Shown in pieces: positions 34,327-43,653 of a stretch of 49,647 bases of DNA; the first letter of the stretch is position 1, and each line of letters begins with the position of its first letter. The notes under the pieces were generated by a model. That model saw nothing but the letters and a program-made list of their open reading frames with translations, was not told the DNA's origin and did not search any database. The DNA is from Lachnospiraceae bacterium (GTDB lineage: Bacteria; Bacillota; Clostridia; Lachnospirales; Lachnospiraceae): contig JAQXTA010000023.1 of the NCBI GenBank assembly GCA_029219245.1, forward strand, positions 1 to 49,647. The letters are read 5' to 3'. A program made the position numbers and the translations under genes.

Positions 34327-35169
34327 TCACTTATGCAATAAATATTGATAAATCTCTCTTTTTGTCACTCCGCGGTCGTTTGCGACCTGCTTCATGGCAC
34401 TTTTCCGATCCATTCCCCCTTCTTCATAATAGGACATATGTTCCTCAATCGACATGGTCTGCCATCTTTTTTCTTCTTCCTCTTTTTTCTCCTGATGGCT
34501 CTTTCCCTCGATTACCAGAACATATTCTCCTCGTGGTTCTTCTCTTTCATAAAGTTCCAAAGCTTCCTTCATGGTTGTCGGTAAAATCGTTTCAAATTTC
34601 TTGGTTAATTCTCTGCAAAGAGTAATCCGGCGGTTTCCTACTGTTTCATATAACTCGTTTAAGGTTCGCACCAGATGATGCGGTGCCTCATATAAAACCA
34701 TCGTTCTGGATTCTTCCTGCAAATCCTTCAGTACTTCTGCTTTTTCCTTCTTATCGGAAGGCAGAAACCCTTCAAAGCAGAATCTCCGGGTACTTAACCC
34801 CGACAAAGTAAGTGCAGTAATACAGGCGGCTGCTCCCGGCAGGGAAGTGACTCTGATTCCTGCCTGATGACATTTCTGTACCAGAACTTCTCCCGGATCG
34901 GAAATGGCCGGTGTTCCGGCATCCGTAATCAACGCAATATTTTTGCCCTGCATCATCTGTTCTACCAGGTAGTCCGCCTTTTCTATTTTATTATATTCAT
35001 GATAGCTCGTCATAGAAGTCTTAATTTCAAAATGATTTAAAAGTTTTATACTGTTCCTTGTATCCTCTGCCGCAATCATATCCACTTCCCGTAACGTTTC
35101 AATAACACGGGGTGTCATATCGCCCAGATTCCCTATTGGCGTTGCACACAGGTATAATATTCCTGCCAT
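34327..35169 (-). CDS. rsmI: 16S rRNA 2'-O-ribose C1402 methyltransferase
   Basis: Methylates the ribose of C1402 in 16S rRNA using S-adenosylmethionine. A 280-residue tetrapyrrole-methylase-fold protein: YLCATPIGNLGDMTPRVIETL, IAAEDTRNSIKLLNHF, LITDAGTPAISDPGEVLV and LPGAAACITALTLSG. It corresponds to yabC of the B. subtilis yaaO-yabC block, found here in the same order. It follows the DUF4015 gene by 15 bp. Confidence 0.95.
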   Translation of the reverse strand: MAGILYLCATPIGNLGDMTPRVIETLREVDMIAAEDTRNSIKLLNHFEIKTSMTSYHEYNKIEKADYLVEQMMQGKNIALITDAGTPAISDPGEVLVQKCHQAGIRVTSLPGAAACITALTLSGLSTRRFCFEGFLPSDKKEKAEVLKDLQEESRTMVLYEAPHHLVRTLNELYETVGNRRITLCRELTKKFETILPTTMKEALELYEREEPRGEYVLVIEGKSHQEKKEEEEKRWQTMSIEEHMSYYEEGGMDRKSAMKQVANDRGVTKREIYQYLLHK

Positions 35170-35184
35170 CTATATACTCTCCTT

Positions 35185-36402
35185 CTACTGTGTAGATTCT
35201 GCCTGGTTCGGAAGCAGCCCACCTGTCGTATAATTATTCCTGGCATTCCAAAGAATCCACTCTTCATAACCGGCATCATAGGCTGCCTGAATCTGCGCCC
35301 GCACCTCATCCGGTCCATAGGAAATATAATCTCCCAGCCAGGATGCGGTAAAGTCCTGTATCCATACCCGTACCCCCGCTGTCTTCCTATCCCCTTCTCC
35401 TGCCAGTTTTTCCTGTGAAGCCATCATGGCATGGTAAACCGTATCGTATGGTGCCTTATCCGGTACTGCAATGCCATAAGCCCCTTTTGCATAATGAGAA
35501 GGATAAACCATCGGGCAGATATAGTCCAGATTTTCTGCCATAGACCGGTAATCCTGTCCGACAATCGCAGCATCCGTTTCATTATCGATAATCGTACCAA
35601 ACACATCTGCCGATACCACCACTCCAAGCGGATGCAATGTATCATATGCATATCCGGTAAATTCGGTAATTGCTTCTTTTTTGGTTTTTCCTATGGCTTC
35701 TTCTCCATAATCAATTGCACCCGCGCTGTTATCGGTTGAGAAACGTATGTAATCAAACTGAATTTCATCGAAACCGGCCTTCGCTGCTTCAGTTCCTATT
35801 TCCATCAGATAATCCCATACTTCCTGTTTATAAGGATTTACCCATGCCTCTCCATTTTTATCCCGAAAAATGGCTCCATCTTTCGTTTTTAAACTAAGCT
35901 CAGGCTTCTTCTCGGCCAGATATGGGTCTTTGAAAGCTACGATCCGGGCAATCAGATAAATATCCTTTTCCTTCAGTTTCTGAATCAATCCTTCCAGATC
36001 CCTGATGTAAGCCACACCGGACTCGATTTCCAAAACGGTTTCACTCTGCATTTTATAGGTAACAACACCTGTATCATTTTTGATATCGATAACCATGGCA
36101 TTCAACTCTGTCTGCTCCACAAGTGCAGTCAGTTCATCCATCTTATCGGTTCCTGCAACCGGACCGGTCACATAGATGCCCTTTACCTTAACCGGCTCTT
36201 TGATCGTCTTCGCTTTCTCCAGATAAGTAGCAACCATATCGGCAATAATTGTTTCCTGTATTTTTTCCCCGGTAAAAACAGCATCCGACATAACCGCCTG
36301 TACCGGCTCTTTCTCCCACTTTCCACAGGCTGTCAGATAAAAGCTGCCGCATATGAAAAAAAATGCCATCCAAAAAGAAATCATCCTTTTTTTCTTTCTC
36401 AT
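35185..36402 (-). CDS. DUF4015 putative glycoside hydrolase lipoprotein
   Basis: A 405-residue secreted lipoprotein (lipobox LTAC, Cys26) with a TIM-barrel GH-like domain of the DUF4015 family: VKGIYVTGPVAGTDKMDELTALVEQTELNAMVIDIKND, DEIQFDYIRFSTD, VSADVFG and DYICPMVYPSHYAKG. The Asp/Glu-containing strands fit a glycoside-hydrolase active site, but its sugar is unknown. Start ATG 36402 has AAGGAAG 8 nt upstream. It lies between the trmN6-like gene and rsmI, a place where B. subtilis has yazA. Confidence 0.85.
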   Translation of the reverse strand: MRKKKRMISFWMAFFFICGSFYLTACGKWEKEPVQAVMSDAVFTGEKIQETIIADMVATYLEKAKTIKEPVKVKGIYVTGPVAGTDKMDELTALVEQTELNAMVIDIKNDTGVVTYKMQSETVLEIESGVAYIRDLEGLIQKLKEKDIYLIARIVAFKDPYLAEKKPELSLKTKDGAIFRDKNGEAWVNPYKQEVWDYLMEIGTEAAKAGFDEIQFDYIRFSTDNSAGAIDYGEEAIGKTKKEAITEFTGYAYDTLHPLGVVVSADVFGTIIDNETDAAIVGQDYRSMAENLDYICPMVYPSHYAKGAYGIAVPDKAPYDTVYHAMMASQEKLAGEGDRKTAGVRVWIQDFTASWLGDYISYGPDEVRAQIQAAYDAGYEEWILWNARNNYTTGGLLPNQAESTQ

Positions 36403-36415
36403 TTGTTTCGCTTCC

Positions 36416-37165
36416 TTAATATCCGTAAATATCATAAATCTCCGGCATATATATCCCCGGTTCTTTATAAATAATCAGTGGCTTCTCCACTGTCATACGC
36501 GGTTTTCCACCCCGGTTTGCTTCTATCAGAACCATGTTTGGCTCTTTGTCTACAAAAGGATACACCATCTGCATCCGCTTCGGCTCCAGCTTATACTGAT
36601 GCAGAAGCACCATAATTTCTGCCAGCCGAAAAGGCCTGTGTACCATAAAAAAGTTCCCGCCCGGTTTCAGCAGTTTCGCTGCCTGCGAAATAACATCTTC
36701 TAACGTGCACAAAATTTCATGCCTTGCAATCGCCTTGGCATCCCCCGGGTTGGTTATGCCATGCTGCTCAATCATATACGGCGGATTACAGGTTATAACG
36801 TCAAAAGAAGCAGCGTGAAAAAGATTCTCTGCTTCTTTGATATCTCCCGTAACAATCGAAATTTTCTCCTCCAGTCCGTTTAAAAAAACACTACGCCTTG
36901 CCATATCCGCACTTTCTTCCTGAATCTCAAGTCCCGTCAAGTGAGCTGCTTTCGTTTTGGCTTCCAGTAAAATCGGGATAATCCCGGTTCCGGTTCCCAT
37001 ATCAAGCACAAGACTTCCCTCTTTCGCCTTTGCAAAACCGGAAAGAAGAACAGCATCCATGCCAAAGCAGAATTTCTCCGGATTCTGAATAATCTGATAG
37101 CCGTTGCGCTGCAAATCATCTATTCTTTCTTTCTCTTTGAGCACAACTTTTCTATCCATTTCCAT
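36416..37165 (-). CDS. trmN6: tRNA1(Val) adenine-N6 methyltransferase-like protein (YabB/YfiC)
   Basis: A 249-residue Rossmann-fold methyltransferase: SAM site LVLDMGTGTGIIPILL, the N6-adenine motif NPPY in FDVITCNPPYM, and the upstream YQIIQNPEKFCFGMDAVLL. E. coli TrmN6/YfiC methylates A37 of tRNA1(Val); B. subtilis YabB is the Firmicute relative at the same locus. Start ATG 37165, with AAGGA 9 nt upstream; GTG 37168 is possible. The substrate is inferred. Confidence 0.9.
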   Translation of the reverse strand: MEMDRKVVLKEKERIDDLQRNGYQIIQNPEKFCFGMDAVLLSGFAKAKEGSLVLDMGTGTGIIPILLEAKTKAAHLTGLEIQEESADMARRSVFLNGLEEKISIVTGDIKEAENLFHAASFDVITCNPPYMIEQHGITNPGDAKAIARHEILCTLEDVISQAAKLLKPGGNFFMVHRPFRLAEIMVLLHQYKLEPKRMQMVYPFVDKEPNMVLIEANRGGKPRMTVEKPLIIYKEPGIYMPEIYDIYGY

Positions 37166-37178
37166 CACTTTCTATCCT

Positions 37179-38093
37179 TTAGTTATCATCCAGTTTGGAT
37201 TTATTTCCTTCCTGTTTCTCCAGTTTTTCAAGCTCTCGCAATTCTTCATCATTGACTTCTACTTTATGATTTCTGTTATGCTTTCTCTTAAAACGAAGCT
37301 TTTCAACCTTGTATTCCTGAATTTCTTTCTCATCATCCACGTCAACAATGACCTTGACAAGCTGCCTGAGTACATTGACACTCTGCACTTCACCCTTAAG
37401 TCCGTCTTCTGTGGTTACAAAATCTCCCACATTGGGCAGTCTTCTGTTCAAATCCTCATAAGTTTCTTCCTCATGTTTTAAGCAGCACATCAATCTGCCA
37501 CAAACACCAGAGATTTTCGTGGGATTCAGCGATAAGTTCTGTTCCTTTGCCATCTTAATGGATACCGGAACAAATTCGGATAAATGGGTATGACAGCACA
37601 AGGGTCTTCCACAAATACCGATACCTCCCACGATTTTCGTTTCGTCCCGGACACCAATCTGGCGAAGTTCAATTCTTGTCTTAAATACCGATGCCAGATC
37701 CTTGACCAGTTCCCGGAAATCGATTCTTCCATCTGCCGTAAAATAGAAAAGAACCTTATTATTATCAAACGTATACTCCGCATCAATCAATTTCATCTGC
37801 AGATTATGTTTTCTGATTTTCTCCAGACAGATTTTAAATGCCTCTTTTTCTTTTTCTTTGTTTGCTGCTTCCTGCTCATCATCCTTCGGAGTTGCTACAC
37901 GCAGAACCGCTTTCAGTGGCTGGACTACCTTATCATCGGTTACTTCTCTCGGTTCTCCCACTACCGTACCATATTCGATACCTCTGGCAGTTTCCACAAT
38001 CACATGACTGCCTTTCTTGATATCCAGCTTGCCCGGATCAAAATAATATATTTTACCCGCAGTGCGGAAACGTACTCCAATAACTTTTATCAT
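37179..38093 (-). CDS. yaaT: PSP1-domain protein YaaT/RicT (Ric complex, iron-sulphur)
   Basis: A 304-residue PSP1 family protein. In B. subtilis YaaT (RicT) acts with YlbF and YmcA in RNA processing by RNase Y and in sporulation and competence. Visible signatures: GVRFRTAGKIYYFDPG, FTADGRIDFRELVKDLASVFKTRIELRQIG and the Cys-rich core GGIGICGRPLCCHTHL...ISGVCGRLMCCLKHE, which could bind an iron-sulphur cluster. GGAGG lies 10 nt before the ATG. It sits between holB and the trmN6-like gene as in Bacillus, but yabA is missing. Confidence 0.94.
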   Translation of the reverse strand: MIKVIGVRFRTAGKIYYFDPGKLDIKKGSHVIVETARGIEYGTVVGEPREVTDDKVVQPLKAVLRVATPKDDEQEAANKEKEKEAFKICLEKIRKHNLQMKLIDAEYTFDNNKVLFYFTADGRIDFRELVKDLASVFKTRIELRQIGVRDETKIVGGIGICGRPLCCHTHLSEFVPVSIKMAKEQNLSLNPTKISGVCGRLMCCLKHEEETYEDLNRRLPNVGDFVTTEDGLKGEVQSVNVLRQLVKVIVDVDDEKEIQEYKVEKLRFKRKHNRNHKVEVNDEELRELEKLEKQEGNKSKLDDN

Positions 38094-38129
38094 AATCTAT
38101 CAACCTCCATCCCCTTTTGGGGTTCTATT

Positions 38130-39119
38130 TTAATTTTCCTGAATCGTCAGAAGCAGAAGCTCCATGGTCAAGTCAAAATTAACATTGGCCTCCAGCCGTC
38201 TTTTTGCCTGCTGTAAGGCTTTGACAATCGTTTCAATTCCCTCATAGGTACTTCTGTCCGCTACCTTACGGATATGCTGCAGCTCATCTTTAAAAATCAG
38301 ACTGTTAGCATCTTTAGTCGCCTTAAATAACAATACATCACGATACCAAACCGAGAGAATATCCAGATAATCTCCCACATCGAATTTATATTCCATGATT
38401 TTTTTAATCGCTTTGACAATTTCATTGATTTCCATATCATTGATATTTTTCACCAGAGAAAGTGCCTCATCTTTGACTTTTTCAAATTCCTCACTGGAAG
38501 CAAGCAGCTTTGCCTTTCCGATATTGCCTCTTGCAAAAGCCACACAAATATTTGCCTTATAATCCGGAATCTGTAATTCTTCCATCAGGTATTTTTTTAC
38601 CTTCTCATCGGATACCGGTTTCATGTTCAGTACAACACACCGGCTTAGAATCGTTGGCAAAAGTGCTTCCACATTTGTTGTCAGAATCAAAATAACCGCA
38701 TATTCCGGTGGCTCCTCCAACGTCTTCAGAAGGGCATTCTGCGCCTGTATCGTCATTTTTTCCCCTTCGTTCATGATGTAAATTTTCCTTGGACTGCTAT
38801 AAGGCTTAATCACAATATCGTTGTTAATCTGTCCCCGGATGTCCTCCACACCAATAGTATTGGGCTTTTCATGGGAAACAAAAATAATATCCGGCTGATT
38901 GCCACTCAGTGCCTGTTTACAGGAATGACATTCCCCACAAGGCTCCGTTCCGCCTTTTTCACACTGTAGCGTCATTGCAAAAATCTTTGCAATGAACTCC
39001 TTACCGGAGCTTCTCTCCCCATTGATAATATAGGCATGCGATACCTTATTCATAGAAATTGCATTCTGTAAATGCTCCTTCAATTGTTCCTGTCCGATAA
39101 TATCTGTAAATTTTGCCAT
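38130..39119 (-). CDS. holB: DNA polymerase III, delta' subunit
   Basis: Clamp-loader subunit at the replication fork. A 329-residue AAA-like protein: IIGQEQLKEHLQNAI, the zinc site CEKGGTEPCGECHSC, EKMTIQAQNALLKTLEEPP and the arginine-finger region LLPTILSRCVVLNM. The nucleotide site is degenerate (NGERSSGKEF), as expected for delta'. GGAGG precedes the ATG. It is in the conserved order yaaR-holB-yaaT. Confidence 0.95.
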   Translation of the reverse strand: MAKFTDIIGQEQLKEHLQNAISMNKVSHAYIINGERSSGKEFIAKIFAMTLQCEKGGTEPCGECHSCKQALSGNQPDIIFVSHEKPNTIGVEDIRGQINNDIVIKPYSSPRKIYIMNEGEKMTIQAQNALLKTLEEPPEYAVILILTTNVEALLPTILSRCVVLNMKPVSDEKVKKYLMEELQIPDYKANICVAFARGNIGKAKLLASSEEFEKVKDEALSLVKNINDMEINEIVKAIKKIMEYKFDVGDYLDILSVWYRDVLLFKATKDANSLIFKDELQHIRKVADRSTYEGIETIVKALQQAKRRLEANVNFDLTMELLLLTIQEN

Positions 39120-39132
39120 TTATAAACCTCCA

Positions 39133-39573
39133 TTACGTGAAGATATCCAAAAGAAGTCCCCGTATCTCCCCGATTTTACTAAGAATTGCCAAATTGTCCT
39201 TTTCCTCTTTCACAAGCTCCTGCGCCAGCTCGTCCAGATTCTGATCTACCAGACGAATAATGCCATACACCCGGTGTCTGCCTCTCCTGTCCAGGAAATT
39301 TTCTCTCGAAAAAGCGTGGGAACGGTTCACGACCTCATTTAAAAAATCCTTAATCAATGCCCGATATCGCTTCATGTCTTTAATATCCCTGTGTTTGGCA
39401 AGCTTATCACCCTGTCTGGTGATTTCCTCCATCATCTGTGTCAATGCAGTCTGTAAATCCTGCTCCTCTATTCTGCTGACTAATGTAAATTTAAAAGAAC
39501 CGTCTGTCGGCTGTGTCTGTTGAGTCTGTTCAACCGGCGCAGACTGATTCACCTGATTCACCTTAATATCCAC
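39133..39573 (-). CDS. yaaR: YaaR family protein (DUF327)
   Basis: A 146-residue helical protein of the DUF327/YaaR family, found next to holB in many Firmicutes: LASLISLRDIK-like [54 protein letters not shown]. Function unknown. The start codon is GTG (39571-39573), supported by GGAGG with 6-nt spacing. The first 25 residues are rich in Gln, Val and Thr and are probably unstructured. Confidence 0.9.
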   Translation of the reverse strand: MDIKVNQVNQSAPVEQTQQTQPTDGSFKFTLVSRIEEQDLQTALTQMMEEITRQGDKLAKHRDIKDMKRYRALIKDFLNEVVNRSHAFSRENFLDRRGRHRVYGIIRLVDQNLDELAQELVKEEKDNLAILSKIGEIRGLLLDIFT

Positions 39574-39637
39574 GCAAAACCTCCCGGCGGCAAACTGCCT
39601 GCCTTCTCTTTCTACCCATCATAAAAGAAATCTGCTC

Positions 39638-40225
39638 TTATAAATTTTCTTTTAAATAAGTAATGATTTTGGCTAGACATTGGTCCAGCTCATCATTATA
39701 AAAAGTCCTGCTGATTCCTGCTGTCTGCATTTTTTCTATCGAAAAATCTTCTGTATCTGCCAGAAAACGCCTGCACATTTCCTCATACTTCGGGCGGTCC
39801 TGTGCTTTCTCTCTGTCCAGTGCCCGCTGCAGCCGCACACCATCATCCAGCTCAATCATAACAGGAAGGACTCTGTCCTTTCCATAAAACTGGCAGATAT
39901 TTGCATATGCCTCCAATGTACCAATCATCACATAGGACTGCTCTTCCAGATCAATCTGTTCATCTGCTACGGTAAAATAACGCCATACTCCATAGCAGGT
40001 ATTATATGCTCTTGATTCAATCACGCTTCCGGCACGTAAAAGAGCCTGATATCCATCCTCATCTGTAAAATGGTATTCCACCCCGTCCTTTTCGCCGTCA
40101 CGAATCGGTCTTGTCGTATAGGGCACTATTTTTTGAAGCTTTACTTCATCCTGTTCTAAAAGCTTCTTAAAAATGGTATCTTTACCCGAGGAGCTTTTAC
40201 CCATAAGACATACTATTTTACCCAT
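39638..40225 (-). CDS. guanylate-kinase-like protein
   Basis: A 195-residue P-loop nucleoside monophosphate kinase of the guanylate kinase family: KIVPYTTRPIRDGEKDGVEYHF is the GMP-binding signature, and the P loop is MGKSSSGKDTI, where Asp replaces the usual Ser/Thr after Lys. Start ATG 40225 has GGAGA about 7 nt upstream; the frame is open to 40408 but this overlaps the decarboxylase gene. In B. subtilis the matching place holds tmk, so this could be a locus-specific paralogue of the main gmk. Whether it phosphorylates GMP or another nucleotide cannot be told from sequence. Confidence 0.83.
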   Translation of the reverse strand: MGKIVCLMGKSSSGKDTIFKKLLEQDEVKLQKIVPYTTRPIRDGEKDGVEYHFTDEDGYQALLRAGSVIESRAYNTCYGVWRYFTVADEQIDLEEQSYVMIGTLEAYANICQFYGKDRVLPVMIELDDGVRLQRALDREKAQDRPKYEEMCRRFLADTEDFSIEKMQTAGISRTFYNDELDQCLAKIITYLKENL

Positions 40226-40301
40226 TCTTCTCTCCATGTCAGAGCAGTTTACTGCAATGAATCTATTCTTACTTTTATAATGCCATATTTCTATGGGAAT
40301 T

Positions 40302-41762
40302 TCAAATTTTTCTGCGGCAAACGGCAATTGTTTCCTGTCCGGATATACCCTGTACGCATAATCCCATCCGCAGGCTCTCCAAAATCCTCTCGATTTCTTG
40401 TTTACCAATCACTTCGCCCGGCACAAGAATCGGAATCCCCGGTGGATATAAATTGACAAAATCTCCGGCAATTTTACCCTCTGCCTGTATCAACGGAATT
40501 TCTTCACAATTTTCTTCGTTTTCAAGAATCGTCGCAAAAGTCTTTGCGATGGTCATTGCCGCTTCCGGTAATGCAGTCTCGGATAGTTTGAGAGAAAACG
40601 ATGACTTCCCGCCTGCTTCTATCCTACCATCAATCCGCAAAAGTGCATCAGCCAATCTCTGCCAGCCTTCTTTTCCATCCATAATTGTCATAATAGCAAG
40701 CACATAACTGTCTGCCGCCATCTCCATCTGCAAATGAAACTCATCCCGTAAAATATCATAAAGCTGCTGCCCGTTCATACCAACAGTACCCTTTACAGAA
40801 ATAACCAGTTTTCCCATATCCCATGCCTTAAAATGGTAGCACTGCTTATCAACAGCCTCCTGATTTCCGATGCGGATATGTTTACAGGCTTTCATCTGTT
40901 CCATAAAATGGCAGTAATTACTTTTCATTTTTGCATAACCGGCATCTGCATTTTCCCGCATATAAGTAATGCAGGCATCCATATTAGCCATAAAAACATA
41001 AGACGGGCTGCTTGTCTGGAAAATGCTTAAATAACGGCGCAGCTTTTTCCGGTTTACCAGATTGCCGTTTACATGAAGCAAAGCGGTCTGTGTCATGGCT
41101 GGCAACGTCTTGTGCAGACTGTGAATCACCAGGTCTGCCCCCTGTCTTACCGCATTCTCCGGCATCCCTTCCGCCAGTCCCAGATGAGCCCCATGAGCCT
41201 CATCGACAATCAAAATCTTACCATACTTGTGAACTATCTGAGCAATCCCGCGAATATCCGCTATGATGCCTTCATAAGTCGGTGACGTAATCACTACCGC
41301 CTTACATTCCGGATATTTCTCCAGTGCCATTTCCACTGCCGGCGGGCTGATGGCATCTGCAATTCCATATTCCGCAATCTGTCCCGGACAAAGATAGCGA
41401 AGCTGTAATTCCTGCAAAAAAGCCGCATGATAAACCGATTTATGACAATTTCTGGCAATCAGAATCGTATCTTTTTTCTCCGTTGCCGCCAAAACCGCCG
41501 ACAACACACCACAAGTACTTCCGTTTACCAGAAAAAAGGTTTCCTCTGCCCCATATAGCTGTGATGCACGCTCCTGTGCCTGTCGAATTATTCCTTCTGC
41601 CTGATGAAGATTATCGAAACCGTCAATTTCCGTTATATCAATCCGGAAAAAGTCCGACCATTCCTGCATCTGGCGGCTTCGCTTATGCCCCGGCATATGA
41701 TAGGGGTAAAAATCACTGTCACCATAAGCAGAAAGTGCTTCATACATTCCTAACCATTCCAT
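40302..41762 (-). CDS. Orn/Lys/Arg decarboxylase family protein
   Basis: A 486-residue PLP enzyme (aminotransferase fold type I): FYPYHMPGHKRSRQMQEW, FLVNGSTCGVLSAVLA, VDEAHGAHLGLAEG and the PLP-lysine segment IHSLHKTLPAMTQTALLH, with the C-terminal YPPGIPILVPGEVI. It would make a polyamine or diamine (agmatine, cadaverine or putrescine). It matches yaaO of the B. subtilis block. Start ATG 41762 has GGGGA 8 nt upstream and overlaps the HD gene by 13 bp; the frame is open to 41807. Substrate is not resolved. Confidence 0.9.
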   Translation of the reverse strand: MEWLGMYEALSAYGDSDFYPYHMPGHKRSRQMQEWSDFFRIDITEIDGFDNLHQAEGIIRQAQERASQLYGAEETFFLVNGSTCGVLSAVLAATEKKDTILIARNCHKSVYHAAFLQELQLRYLCPGQIAEYGIADAISPPAVEMALEKYPECKAVVITSPTYEGIIADIRGIAQIVHKYGKILIVDEAHGAHLGLAEGMPENAVRQGADLVIHSLHKTLPAMTQTALLHVNGNLVNRKKLRRYLSIFQTSSPSYVFMANMDACITYMRENADAGYAKMKSNYCHFMEQMKACKHIRIGNQEAVDKQCYHFKAWDMGKLVISVKGTVGMNGQQLYDILRDEFHLQMEMAADSYVLAIMTIMDGKEGWQRLADALLRIDGRIEAGGKSSFSLKLSETALPEAAMTIAKTFATILENEENCEEIPLIQAEGKIAGDFVNLYPPGIPILVPGEVIGKQEIERILESLRMGLCVQGISGQETIAVCRRKI

Positions 41763-42322
41763 TTTCCATGTCCCCTGTGTACTCCGATGGTTTCCATCAA
41801 AGAACAATATTTATCAGCCGTTGTCACTACCCATGCCTCCCTGCATACCGGCGGCACAACGGACAATGGCCACATGTGCTTAATAATAATATCACGTTGT
41901 CTGTCCGTTAACTGGTACTCTTTGGAGGCATTCTCCAAAGCAATTGCCGGATGATGAAATCCATGTAGCCGCTGCCGGTTCGCCAGATATGCCTTATCAT
42001 GCCAGTCATAAAGAAAATAATCGTGTAAAAGCGAGCCTCTGATTAAATCCCGCTTATTACAGTGCAAACCCAGTTTTTTATCGAGCATCAGACTATACCT
42101 AGCTACATTCACACAATGATTGTTAACGGTCATATTTCCATGCTGGATATGCGCTCTCGTTTTCCTGAAATTCTCCGAATCCAGAATGTCCTTTCCATAT
42201 TCCCGCAGCAGCTTGTGGATACGACGGTGTCTTTCGTAATGTTTTTTCAGTTTTTCAGAAGATTTTTGTTTCCACTTTTCCAGATTCTTCACATTCATCC
42301 TCATTTCTGCGCATGCTTTCAT
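41750..42322 (-). CDS. HD-domain phosphohydrolase
   Basis: A 190-residue protein with an N-terminal Lys/Arg-rich helical part (1-60) and an HD domain: VNNHCVNVARYSLML, LIRGSLLHDYFLYDW (His-Asp pair), HGFHHPAIALENA, DIIIKHMWPLSVVPP and VVTTADKYCSLMET. Such domains cleave phosphate esters of nucleotides, often with metal ions; the substrate is unknown. No good ribosome site precedes ATG 42322; ATG 42304 is possible. It overlaps the decarboxylase gene and follows the CgeB-like gene by 12 bp. Confidence 0.85.
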   Translation of the reverse strand: MKACAEMRMNVKNLEKWKQKSSEKLKKHYERHRRIHKLLREYGKDILDSENFRKTRAHIQHGNMTVNNHCVNVARYSLMLDKKLGLHCNKRDLIRGSLLHDYFLYDWHDKAYLANRQRLHGFHHPAIALENASKEYQLTDRQRDIIIKHMWPLSVVPPVCREAWVVTTADKYCSLMETIGVHRGHGKWNG

Positions 42323-42334
42323 AATTTCATCATT

Positions 42335-43522
42335 CTACTCCCCAGACTCTATCAGCTTATGCAAAACAGCTGCTCTGTGTTCCCACATATGTGCTGCTTC
42401 TGCCATCTGATAACCTTTATCTATCATATTCTGCAGCTTCGGTGGATTCGATAAAAGCCCATAAACTATGTCCGGTAATTCTTCCATATATTCCAAGGAA
42501 TAAATCTTACAGTCCACATCATCCTGTAGAATTTCATCCAGATAAACGTTACTGTCTGTCAGGCACAGTGCACCGTTTAACATAGAATTAAAGATACGGT
42601 CATGCGCACCATCCCGAAACCAGGGCATCACGTTCAAAGAAATTTTGGACTGACATAGCTTTTTCAGACAGCCCTCCGAATCCAGGCTACTGCCGGCAAC
42701 CAGATTTTCCGGTTTTTTACAAGGCAGCTTATCCCAGCCACTGCCAAATACATGCACTTTGATGCCTGCATCCACAAGCTGCTGCACTGCCTGTCCCCTT
42801 GTCTGAAACCGGACGTACAAATCGATGAAGGTCAGCTTGCACAAAACCATTTTGAGTTCCTCTTCCGTCACTTCCGGAATTTCCTGTACGATATGTTCCT
42901 TCGCCACATCCTCCACCGTCCGCATCGGATGCGCCAGAAGGTCATCTATCATACCATAATAAAATGCTGTATATTCATCATCAATTCGTGTAATATATTT
43001 CTCAAACTGCTTAGGCGGTGTATAATTTCCCACCATCGTCACATCATATTTCCGGTACTGCGCCGGAACGTATGCCTTGTTTGGATACAGCTTTGTTCCT
43101 GCAAGCGGCAGAAAGGGACCTCTTTGAATCTCCGGGAAAAACCGTTTCATATACTTTTCATGGTTTCTGTCAATGCTGATGTGATGATAACCCTTTGGTA
43201 CTCTTTCCAGAAAGTGATGGTAATACATGGGGTGATCCACTACGATATTATAGCTTGGTATATTCAGCTCATCCCACATCGTAAGGCCATTTTCATCCAG
43301 AAAATAGTCTTCACCACTCATGCCATGAAAATTGAAATTGACCAGAACCGTATTTCCTTTTTCAAAAAAACGGAAAAACTTATCCGCACTGCTCCATACA
43401 TTGCTCAAGTCAAAAAGAAACGTTTCATGTCCCATTTTCTGAAACGCTTCCGCCAACTGTATGGAAAAATACCCCTGGGTTTCAATATCCCCTTCAAAAA
43501 GCATAATCTTTTTCATGTGCAA
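42335..43522 (-). CDS. CgeB-like glycosyltransferase (DUF3880 and glycosyltransferase family 1-like)
   Basis: A 395-residue cytoplasmic protein with a GT-B-like layout: N-terminal Rossmann domain (IMLFEGDIETQGYFSIQLAEAFQKMGHETFLFDL; IVVDHPMYYHHFL) and a C-terminal sugar-nucleotide-binding domain (VHVFGSGWDKLP; ISLNVMPWFRDGAHDRIFNSMLNGALCLTDSNVYLDE). The C-terminal motif matches CgeB family proteins, which glycosylate spore-surface or other proteins. The start is TTG 43522 with AAGGA 7 nt upstream; ATG 43516 is the alternative. It is the first gene of a unit with the HD gene. Confidence 0.82.
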   Translation of the reverse strand: MHMKKIMLFEGDIETQGYFSIQLAEAFQKMGHETFLFDLSNVWSSADKFFRFFEKGNTVLVNFNFHGMSGEDYFLDENGLTMWDELNIPSYNIVVDHPMYYHHFLERVPKGYHHISIDRNHEKYMKRFFPEIQRGPFLPLAGTKLYPNKAYVPAQYRKYDVTMVGNYTPPKQFEKYITRIDDEYTAFYYGMIDDLLAHPMRTVEDVAKEHIVQEIPEVTEEELKMVLCKLTFIDLYVRFQTRGQAVQQLVDAGIKVHVFGSGWDKLPCKKPENLVAGSSLDSEGCLKKLCQSKISLNVMPWFRDGAHDRIFNSMLNGALCLTDSNVYLDEILQDDVDCKIYSLEYMEELPDIVYGLLSNPPKLQNMIDKGYQMAEAAHMWEHRAAVLHKLIESGE

Positions 43523-43581
43523 TGTCTGTTCCTTCCTGCAATTCCGTTTTTATATTATCACAGTTTTTCCGAAATTCCTAC

Positions 43582-43620
43582 AAAAAAAAGCCATGTACTT
43601 TCTTTCTCAGTACACAGCCT
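43582..43620 (-). terminator. intrinsic terminator after the DinB-like gene
   Basis: On the minus strand GGCTGTGTAC (complement of 43610-43619) pairs with GTACATGGCT (complement of 43589-43598), a GC-containing stem with one wobble and one mismatch, then a run of eight T (complement of 43582-43589). It is 33 bp past the stop of the DinB-like gene and before the CgeB-like gene. Confidence 0.75.
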
Positions 43621-43653
43621 TATTCCCTGTTATTCTTCAAATATTGCCTATTT

